A stretch of 42,303 nucleotides of DNA from Chloroflexota bacterium (lineage in GTDB: Bacteria; Chloroflexota; Anaerolineae; Anaerolineales; UBA11579), in the NCBI GenBank assembly GCA_019456165.1, contig VRUJ01000032.1, positions 7,067-49,369 on the forward strand. The letters are read 5' to 3'. Shown one piece after another: positions 37,081 to 42,303 of the stretch (position 1 is its first letter; every line of letters starts with the position of its first letter). The position numbers and the translations under genes were made by a program. The notes under the pieces were generated by a model. That model had not been told where the DNA came from and made no database searches. It worked only from the letters and a program-made list of their open reading frames with translations.

Positions 37081-37112
37081 AAAAGATGCGGCCGTAAAGG
37101 ACCGCATCTTTT
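37081..37112 (-). terminator. Intercistronic hairpin between aapJ and aapQ
   Basis: AAAAGATGCGG and CCGCATCTTTT form a perfect 11-bp stem around a 10-base loop, ending in TTTT on the minus strand. In binding-protein operons such hairpins commonly lower transcription of, or protect, the message so that the binding protein is made in excess; that role here is inferred. Confidence 0.7.
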
Positions 37113-37135
37113 ATTAGTGAATTTATGATGGGTGG

Positions 37136-38281
37136 TTATTTAACTGGGGGTGCGTAAATTAGACCACCATTTGACCATAGTTCGTTCAAACCTCTAGGTA
37201 GAGTTATAACTGCGTTTGGACCTAAGTTGCGGTCATAGATCTCGCCATAATTGCCAACTGCAGCAATTGCGTTTGCCAATGCGTCGGAATCCAGGCCAAG
37301 GTCGGTGAAGCCCCAGTCACCTTCTACACCGAGCAATCGCCGGATATTAATATTGTCGCTAGCCAACATTTCTTCAACGTTTGCTTGGGTAACGCCGAGC
37401 TCTTCCGCATTAATTAAAGCGAACATAACGACCTTGACAATATCGAACCAAGCGTCATCGCCGTGAGGTACTGCGGGAGTGAGTGGTTCCTTGGAGATGA
37501 TATCATCTAAGATGATGTGGTCGTCTGGACTTGCAAAGCCATTGCGCACAGATTCTAACTGCGAGCGGTCGCTGGTGGTAATGTCGCAGCGCCCCTCTTC
37601 GTACGCGCTGTAGACTGCCGCGGTTTCTTCAAATACGACGGCTTCGAAGGTCATGCCGTTCTGCCGGAAGAAATCAGCCAGGTTCTGTTCGGTGGTTGTA
37701 CCACTGGTGACACAAACGGTCGCACCATCAAATTGGTCGGTTGAGGTAATACCGCTGGCCTTGGTGACCATAAAGCCCTGACCGTCGTAGAACATTACAA
37801 TGGTGAAGTTGCCCCACTGAACGTCACGGCTGGCTGTCCAGGTAACGTTGCGGGATAAAAGATCTACCTCGGCTGTCTGTAGCGATGGGCCGCGATCAGC
37901 AGCAGTAAGTGGAACGATTTCTATCGCATCAGCGTCACCTAGAACTGCAGCAGCAACTGCACGGCATAGGTCAATGTCAAAACCAACATTGCGTTCGCCG
38001 TCTAATGAGCCAAAGCCGGCTAGATCTGTTCGGCCGCCGCATATTAAGGTGCCGCGTTCCAGGACACGTCCCAGGATATCGGCATGACTGCCGGTAACCA
38101 CTTCGGGCTCAGTCTCTGGCTCAGTTTCGGGCTCGGTTTCGGGCTCGGTTTCGGGCTCGGTTTCGGGTTCGGTATCAACTGCGGCTTCTGTTTCCGTATC
38201 CCCATTGGAATCACCGCAGGCAACAATTACTACTGCGAATAGTGTAAGAACTGCTAAGAGCGTGAAAATTTTTCTAGACAT
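37136..38281 (-). CDS. aapJ: Amino-acid ABC transporter substrate-binding lipoprotein AapJ
   Basis: The extracytoplasmic binding protein of the polar amino-acid transporter. ATG at 38281 is preferred over a TTG one codon upstream; GGAGGAG lies about 10 bases before. The 381-residue product has a type II signal peptide with lipobox VAC (Cys22), a linker of six exact Thr-Glu-Pro-Glu repeats (37-60) and a periplasmic-binding-protein domain from about 65. Family signatures include GVxGFDIDLCRAVAAAVLGD (NVGFDIDLCRAVAAAVL) and DLLSRNVTWTASRD. It is the first gene of the operon, with a strong promoter 160 bases upstream. Confidence 0.94.
   Translation of the reverse strand: MSRKIFTLLAVLTLFAVVIVACGDSNGDTETEAAVDTEPETEPETEPETEPETEPETEPEVVTGSHADILGRVLERGTLICGGRTDLAGFGSLDGERNVGFDIDLCRAVAAAVLGDADAIEIVPLTAADRGPSLQTAEVDLLSRNVTWTASRDVQWGNFTIVMFYDGQGFMVTKASGITSTDQFDGATVCVTSGTTTEQNLADFFRQNGMTFEAVVFEETAAVYSAYEEGRCDITTSDRSQLESVRNGFASPDDHIILDDIISKEPLTPAVPHGDDAWFDIVKVVMFALINAEELGVTQANVEEMLASDNINIRRLLGVEGDWGFTDLGLDSDALANAIAAVGNYGEIYDRNLGPNAVITLPRGLNELWSNGGLIYAPPVK
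38102..38173 (-). repeat. Six 12-bp tandem repeats encoding the TEPE linker of AapJ
   Basis: The unit on the minus strand is ACCGAGCCCGAA with minor changes. All six copies keep the frame and give Thr-Glu-Pro-Glu. A repeat of this kind is prone to copy-number change, which would alter the length of the tether between membrane and binding domain without a frameshift. Confidence 0.9.
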
Positions 38282-38442
38282 CAATTTCTCCTCCGAATTT
38301 ATGGGAAATTTTATGGGTTTAGTTTTAATTTGCTGTTTATTTGTTTTTGGAAGTTAGCACCTCCTCAATATTTCATATAATAAGTTTGGTGTTTGGTACG
38401 ATGCTGGATTAGTGGAGATTTTTATCCACTTTCTAGTTCATT

Positions 38443-38471
38443 ATTATATGGGAAACCTTACAATAGGGCAA
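38443..38471 (-). promoter_or_regulatory. Sigma-70-like promoter of the aap operon
   Basis: On the minus strand TTGCCC (38466-38471) and TATAAT (38443-38448) are 17 bases apart. The leader to the aapJ ATG is ~155 bases and contains a Shine-Dalgarno-like GAGGAGGTG without a sizeable reading frame behind it, and a 6-bp hairpin at 38411-38430. Confidence 0.6.
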
Positions 38472-38530
38472 GTTATTGCGACTCGATGATTACGCCCAAG
38501 AAATTCGAAAATATTCTTCCAAGTCCAATT

Positions 38531-39013
38531 TTACACACGATTCCTTGTAATCGGATGAATGCTGGCGTTAGTTAACCTGATGAGCGCTTCAGTTGGCAAG
38601 CAAATGTTTAGACCGCGTTGTCCACCAGAAATGTAGATTTCGGCCTGTAGTTCAATAGAGTTATCAATTACGACAGTGAATCCTTTTTGCAGTAATGCAA
38701 GCGGGGAGATGCCCCCAGTTTGCAAACCGGTGAGGGTTTCCGCTTCTTTCTGACTGGCGAGCTTTACTTTTTTCTCTCCAAGAACTCGACTTAAGGATTT
38801 CAGATCAACCTCATAAGTAGAAGGGACTAGTGCCAATATTGGTTTCCCACTCCCGGGTCTAAGAGCTACAATTGTCTTGAAGACTAACTCGGGTTCTATG
38901 CCCAGAAAATCAGCGACTTCTAATGCAGATAATTTTTTATTTGGCAAATCATAAGGTGAATAAGCAATATCTTTGGCCTCAAGCATTCGTGTAACGTTAT
39001 TCTTGATAACCAA
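38531..39013 (-). CDS. ybaK: YbaK/EbsC-family Cys-tRNA(Pro) deacylase
   Basis: This family hydrolyses mischarged Cys-tRNA(Pro) in trans. The frame opens at an ATG (39052) inside uvrB, but TTG at 39013 follows the uvrB stop by 5 bases, has TGGGGA upstream and begins where family members begin (VIKNNVTRMLEAKDIAYSPY). The 160-residue product shows the conserved lysine in VFKTIVAL, LALVPSTYEVDLK, GLQTGGISPLAL and the final YISGGQRGLNICL. It is the last gene downstream of uvrB in the same direction; the link to UvrB is probably only positional. Confidence 0.9.
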   Translation of the reverse strand: MVIKNNVTRMLEAKDIAYSPYDLPNKKLSALEVADFLGIEPELVFKTIVALRPGSGKPILALVPSTYEVDLKSLSRVLGEKKVKLASQKEAETLTGLQTGGISPLALLQKGFTVVIDNSIELQAEIYISGGQRGLNICLPTEALIRLTNASIHPITRNRV

Positions 39014-39018
39014 ACTAA

Positions 39019-41052
39019 CTATTCCCCAGCTAATATGTGTAATTTTTTCCACGGCGGTAAGTCTGATTCTTCGGCCAAGATCGTACGAAGGTCATAGATT
39101 TGATCGCGAATCAGCGCAGCTTGCTCAAACTCAAGGCTTTTAGCTGCTTCTTTCATCTTCTTTTCCAAGCCGAGGATCAAGTTTTGTAATTCTGATTTTG
39201 GAAGCGCACCTGCACCATCGATTCTATATTCAGCCTTGGTTTCCGCGATCGCATGCGAACTTAACTGATCGGTAAGATCGCGCACAGCCTTGACGATACC
39301 CACGGGTTCAATACCATGTTTCTCATTGTAAGCAGCTTGTTTTTCGCGGCGGCGGTTGGTTTCATCTATTGCTTTTTTCATCGCATCTGTGTTCTTATCT
39401 GCATACATGATCACTTTTCCGCTGACATGACGAGCTGCTCGACCAATTGTCTGGATAAGGGCGGTTGCAGAACGTAAAAAACCCTGTTTGTCCGCATCAA
39501 GAATAGTTACGAGAGAGACTTCTGGTAAGTCTAATCCTTCGCGCAACAAATTGATTCCAACGACCACATCAAAAACCCCCAACCTTAGATCGCGCAGAAT
39601 CCCAACGCGTTCGAGGGTGTCGATTTCAGAGTGCAAATAATGAACTTTAATACCTAATTCCATAAGATAATCAGAAAGGTCTTCGGCCATACGTTTGGTT
39701 AAAGTAGTGACCAAGGTTCGTTCGCCGCGTTCTACACGTTCCTTTATCTCTCCAATTAAATCATCTACCTGTCCTTCCACCGGCCGCACTTCAACTTCAG
39801 GGTCAACCAGACCAGTAGGACGGATCACTTGATCGACTATCTGCGATGCGAGTTCAAGCTCGTATGGGCCGGGAGTAGCTGAGGTGTACAAAACTGTTCC
39901 CATGTGTTCCTCGAACTCATCGAATTGGAAAGGGCGGTTATCTAGCGCTGAAGGTAATCGAAAGCCGTAATCCACAAGAGTCTGTTTGCGGGAGCGGTCA
40001 CCGTTATACATGCCTCTTATTTGTGGGACAGTCATGTGTGATTCATCGATCACCATGAGAAAATCTGGTGGTAAATAATCGATTAGCGTCCAAGGTGGTG
40101 TACCCGCGGCTCGTTGGTCCATGTGGCGGGAATAGTTTTCAATTCCCGAGCAGTAACCTACCTCTCTCAACATTTCGAGGTCATACCGTGTGCGCTGTTC
40201 TAGCCTTTGGGCTTCAAGCAGTTTTTCGTTGGATTTGTAGAAAGCGAGGCGTTGTTCTAGTTCTTCAGCAATAGAATTGATTGCTTTTGTTAATTTTTCG
40301 TCATCAGTGATGAAATGTTTAGCAGGGTAGATGGCAATACTTTGCAATTCCCGGCGAATTTCCCCGGTGACAAGGTGTACCTCTGCTATGCTTTCAACCT
40401 CGTCTCCAAAAAAGCCTATGCGATACCCAAATTTTTCCTGGTATGCAGGAACGATTTCTAAGGTTTCGCCGCGCACCCGGAAGGTGCCAGGACGCAGATC
40501 GATATCATTGCGCTCGTAGTGCGTTTCTACAAAGCGGCGCAGGAGCGTATTTCGGCGGTAAACTTCGCCAGCATTTAGGTTGATTACGACGCGGCCATAT
40601 GCCTCAGGATTTCCCAGGCCATAAATGCACGAAACGGATGCTACGATAATCACATCTCTGCGTGATAAGAGCGAAGTGGTGGCAGCCAAACGCAAGCGCT
40701 CAATTTCTTCGTTAATATCTGTCTCTTTTTCAATATATAAATCGTGCCTGGGTACATAAGCCTCTGGCTGGTAGTAATCATAATAGGATGTAAAGTATTC
40801 GACCGCGTTGTCGGGGAAGAATTCTTTGAATTCTGCATACAGCTGGGCAACCAGGGTTTTATTATGTGCAATAACCAGCGTGGGTTTTTGGATCTCTTGA
40901 ATAACATTGGCGACGGTGAAGGTTTTGCCTGTCCCAGTTGCGCCTAATAAAACTTGGTGTTTATCGCCGCGCTTAATACCTTTTAAAAGTTGCTTGATGG
41001 CTTTGGGTTGATCACCTGTTGGTGAGTAAGGGGCTTTTAATTCAAATTGCAT
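39019..41052 (-). CDS. uvrB: Excinuclease ABC subunit B
   Basis: UvrB is the damage-verifying helicase of nucleotide excision repair, working with UvrA and UvrC. The 677-residue protein has Walker A GATGTGKT (37-44), the beta-hairpin region [12 protein letters not shown], helicase motif II VIDESH, motifs V and VI near [14 protein letters not shown] and QTIGRAARH, and a C-terminal UVR domain (about 637-672) that contacts UvrC. The ATG overlaps the end of the upstream DCC-like frame by 11 bases. A TATAAT-like sequence at about 41115 could be its own promoter, but no matching -35 is clear. Confidence 0.97.
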   Translation of the reverse strand: MQFELKAPYSPTGDQPKAIKQLLKGIKRGDKHQVLLGATGTGKTFTVANVIQEIQKPTLVIAHNKTLVAQLYAEFKEFFPDNAVEYFTSYYDYYQPEAYVPRHDLYIEKETDINEEIERLRLAATTSLLSRRDVIIVASVSCIYGLGNPEAYGRVVINLNAGEVYRRNTLLRRFVETHYERNDIDLRPGTFRVRGETLEIVPAYQEKFGYRIGFFGDEVESIAEVHLVTGEIRRELQSIAIYPAKHFITDDEKLTKAINSIAEELEQRLAFYKSNEKLLEAQRLEQRTRYDLEMLREVGYCSGIENYSRHMDQRAAGTPPWTLIDYLPPDFLMVIDESHMTVPQIRGMYNGDRSRKQTLVDYGFRLPSALDNRPFQFDEFEEHMGTVLYTSATPGPYELELASQIVDQVIRPTGLVDPEVEVRPVEGQVDDLIGEIKERVERGERTLVTTLTKRMAEDLSDYLMELGIKVHYLHSEIDTLERVGILRDLRLGVFDVVVGINLLREGLDLPEVSLVTILDADKQGFLRSATALIQTIGRAARHVSGKVIMYADKNTDAMKKAIDETNRRREKQAAYNEKHGIEPVGIVKAVRDLTDQLSSHAIAETKAEYRIDGAGALPKSELQNLILGLEKKMKEAAKSLEFEQAALIRDQIYDLRTILAEESDLPPWKKLHILAGE

Positions 41053-41404
41053 ATCTATAAACTTTTCTATGAAGATAGTCGCGAATACAGAGGTTTGTTA
41101 GGTCAATATTATTATACCGGATTTCTTCCAAGAGCGTTACACCGCCACCATGATTGCCTGCCACCGGAGTGCCATCGCGCAGGACGAGCCACCAAGACTC
41201 GCTGCGCCTCTCCTCGGGAATAGACGCGAGCAGCAGGTCGGCTGCCTCATCTGCGAGGGGCAGAAGAGCCAAATCCTCCGGTCGATCAAGCCTGACGACG
41301 AGCCTCGCCGCCCACCGGCAAAACTTTCAGTCATCCCCGTAGAGCAACACTGGGCGCGGTAGGTGTTGGGGGGCGCCTACTGGTGATTCTGAAATATCTG
41401 TCAT
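41042..41404 (-). CDS. DCC-family (DUF393) thiol-disulfide oxidoreductase with in-frame TGA at the catalytic Cys: candidate selenoprotein
   Basis: The frame runs from ATG 41404 to TGA 41042, 120 residues, if the TGA at 41329-41327 is read as an amino acid. It reads RPVLLYGDD, then TGA, then [13 protein letters not shown], against the family pattern LLYDGDCGFCRW: residue 26 (TGA) falls exactly on the first Cys of Cxx[13 protein letters not shown] and [14 protein letters not shown] continue the family. There is no other stop or shift. A hairpin follows the TGA at SECIS-like spacing. Residues after about 90 come from AT-rich sequence joined to uvrB, so the usual C-terminus is probably missing. 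Alternatives are a selenoprotein or a pseudogene with a nonsense mutation and a truncated end. It lies downstream of an attC-like site in GC-rich DNA. Confidence 0.5.
41294..41312 (-). promoter_or_regulatory. SECIS-like hairpin downstream of the in-frame TGA
   Basis: On the minus strand GGCGGCGA and TCGTCGTC pair over 8 bp (two G-U pairs) around the triloop GGC. The stem starts 14 bases and the loop 22 bases after the TGA at 41327, and the loop starts with G. These properties match published criteria for bacterial SECIS elements (short stem, G early in the apical loop, loop roughly 16-37 bases from the UGA). GC-rich coding DNA can also form such stems by chance. Confidence 0.4.
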
Positions 41405-41448
41405 CCTATTAATCCTCGTGCATAACGGCTAACTTCCTCAATCTTCAT
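41401..41448 (-). CDS. 15-codon leader frame overlapping the DCC start
   Basis: ATG at 41448 opens [15 protein letters not shown] and its TGA overlaps the DCC start codon as ATGA. It begins 8 bases after the attC core GTTAGGT. Short frames ending at a following start codon can couple translation, and leader frames are known near integron cassettes. It has no Shine-Dalgarno of its own, so it may be fortuitous. Confidence 0.3.
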   Translation of the reverse strand: MKIEEVSRYARGLIG

Positions 41449-41455
41449 TAGAGCC

Positions 41456-41569
41456 ACCTAACGGCTTTGATGTGAACAACCGGGCGTTTGTGACCCGAAA
41501 CGCTGCTCATTCATACTTAAATTGGCAAATCGCGCCACATCATCAGTCGTCTCCAGCGAGTGATTAGGC
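41456..41569 (-). other. attC-like integron recombination site (114 bp)
   Basis: On the minus strand it begins with GCCTAAT (inverse core, consensus RYYYAAC with one mismatch) and ends with GTTAGGT (core, matches GTTRRRY). Next to the inverse core is CACTCGCTGGAGACGAC, and before the core is GTTGTTCACATCAAAGCC. The two arms are imperfect inverse complements with an unpaired base, as in real attC sites. It starts 12 bases after the stop of the lipoprotein gene, the normal position for the site of a cassette. Confidence 0.65.
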
Positions 41570-41580
41570 GGCGTCTGGAA

Positions 41581-42144
41581 TCAAGGCCATACCGCCCAAA
41601 TGAGCAATCGCCCAGCTCGAGATATTAGAAAGTAGTCCTCTTTCAAGGACGCCGAGCTGTTGTCCATGCATTCACTCGGACATACCGTGAAGGTCCATGA
41701 TGCCTTGACCAAGGTTTCACCACATTGATGCATAAGTGAGCTGGCAAATGGCGATTCGGAAGCAGGCACGACTGGCCCATCTAGCCAGCTTAGCTGGGGT
41801 CGCACCTCCCGAGGAGATATATCGGCAAGGTTAGGCCACAACGCAGGATCCGCTGCTCGTTGGGTTAGCTCTTCATCGTCAGACCAGAGCCCTTCAAGCA
41901 GCATAATCGCGGTAGAGCTTGAAACCCTCTCGAGTTCCTCGAGGCCGGCAGGATTCGGGCAGCCAGCTAGGATCGCTCCGCCTTCTGCGAGTGCGGGTAA
42001 CGGGGGTGGATAGACCGCAGTGGGAAAGCCATCAGGAAGTTGCCACGGGATGGTCGATTGTTGCGGACCGGTCGAGCAAGCGGCCAAGACCGTTACAAAG
42101 GCAGTAAACGCCGTAAATGAGAGATTGCACAAATGTCCTCGCAT
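41581..42144 (-). CDS. Small lipoprotein of unknown function, likely integron cassette gene
   Basis: The 187-residue product has a type II signal peptide with lipobox LAAC (Cys23) and a mature domain with further cysteines (ILAGCPNP, HQCGETL, FTVCPSECMD) that may form disulfides. It ends with SRAGRLLIWAVWP. I recognise no family. Its DNA is clearly richer in G+C than the rest of the window, and it is flanked by GTTAGGT cores at 42195-42189 and 41462-41456, with an attC-like site after the stop. Most integron cassettes carry such small promoterless genes of unknown function. No strong ribosome-binding site precedes the ATG. Confidence 0.7.
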   Translation of the reverse strand: MRGHLCNLSFTAFTAFVTVLAACSTGPQQSTIPWQLPDGFPTAVYPPPLPALAEGGAILAGCPNPAGLEELERVSSSTAIMLLEGLWSDDEELTQRAADPALWPNLADISPREVRPQLSWLDGPVVPASESPFASSLMHQCGETLVKASWTFTVCPSECMDNSSASLKEDYFLISRAGRLLIWAVWP

Positions 42145-42188
42145 ATTTGATTTCCGATAATGCTATGGTGGAGGAACTCCTTGACGCA

Positions 42189-42195
42189 ACCTAAC
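42189..42195 (-). other. GTTAGGT core at the upstream border of the cassette
   Basis: GTTAGGT on the minus strand repeats the core of the attC-like site 733 bases away. Base composition changes from AT-rich to GC-rich at this point, so it marks the insertion border (attI-like or secondary site). Confidence 0.5.
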
Positions 42196-42221
42196 TGGGT
42201 GTTAAGCGGCAGAATTGTAAG

Positions 42222-42227
42222 ATTATA
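42222..42227 (-). promoter_or_regulatory. -10 element reading into the cassettes
   Basis: On the minus strand TATAAT lies 27 bases before the GTTAGGT border and about 80 bases before the lipoprotein ATG. At 17-base spacing the upstream hexamer is TTTATG, a weak -35. It sits where a Pc-like cassette promoter would be. Bases 42228-42303 hold no gene I can support. Confidence 0.4.
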
Positions 42228-42303
42228 CCTGAATTCCACGTCAACATAAAATTATCTACATTCTTTTCAACTGGCGAAGAATTTTGAGGAAACTTCCAAT
42301 AGT

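Noticed and set aside
38411..38430. Terminator after ybaK
   Set aside because: AGTGGA/TCCACT forms a 6-bp stem, but on the minus strand no T-run follows and it lies downstream of the aap promoter, inside the aapJ leader.
39014..39052. ATG start of ybaK inside uvrB
   Set aside because: It would add 13 residues unlike the family and overlap the conserved end of uvrB; TTG 39013 follows the stop and has an upstream purine-rich site.
41137..41362. Overlapping open frames on both strands across the DCC region
   Set aside because: They lie in other frames than the DCC motif-bearing one and show no family motif; the frame joining LLYGDD to KFCRW through the TGA explains the sequence better.

Overview
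The window looks like a chromosomal segment of an uncultured bacterium, most plausibly a Chloroflexota member near Anaerolineae. That placement is inference. It rests on a moderately AT-rich base composition, an actinobacterial-like FhaA/FHA/SEDS cluster in a genome that is otherwise not actinobacterial, large membrane-GAF regulators, and the mix of housekeeping proteins. No rRNA or tRNA gene was found to test it.

Layout. 1-3.6 kb: the 3' part of a TPR gene whose repeats are nearly identical at DNA level, then two minus-strand paralogues for secreted proteins built from a ~100-residue repeat I do not recognise. 3.76-8.63 kb: a plus-strand run of a membrane-anchored EEP phosphatase/nuclease, alanine racemase (alr), lipoprotein signal peptidase (lspA), an RluD-type pseudouridine synthase and threonine aldolase. 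8.8-11.9 kb: a large minus-strand membrane-GAF-HD-GYP regulator. 12.15-20.3 kb: a tight plus-strand run of a tyrosine-recombinase-fold protein lacking the catalytic tyrosine, purine nucleoside phosphorylase, a membrane-anchored hypothetical, a GNAT, a 7TM-GAF-HTH sensor, a three-S1-domain protein and FtsK. 20.4-25.2 kb: CDP-alcohol phosphatidyltransferase, lgt, an ABC-2 exporter pair and a metallo-beta-lactamase-fold hydrolase. 25.2-33.7 kb: HNH nuclease, tyrS behind a hairpin leader, an FhaA-like/FHA/mtnP/SEDS cluster, archease-RtcB and a small lipoprotein. 33.9-38.3 kb: a complete polar amino-acid ABC transporter (aapJQMP) transcribed leftward. 38.5-41.05 kb: ybaK and uvrB.

The right end (about 41.13-42.2 kb) is different. 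It is GC-rich and all minus strand, and looks like integron gene-cassette DNA. A cassette encoding a small lipoprotein is bounded by two GTTAGGT core sites 733 bp apart and carries an attC-like imperfect palindrome after its stop codon. Next comes a DCC-family (DUF393) thiol-disulfide oxidoreductase reading frame that is intact except for one in-frame TGA. The TGA sits exactly where the first catalytic cysteine of the CxxC motif belongs, giving UxxC, and an 8-bp hairpin lies 14 nt downstream at the spacing expected of a bacterial SECIS. It is either a new selenoprotein or a pseudogene; both readings are set out. This edge is the most interesting part of the window.

Functional links: lgt and lspA supply the first two steps of lipoprotein maturation, used by at least three predicted lipoproteins here (AapJ and two unknowns). 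alr and the SEDS protein serve peptidoglycan synthesis. FtsK and possibly the FHA proteins serve the cell cycle and envelope. RtcB with archease form an RNA ligation/repair module.
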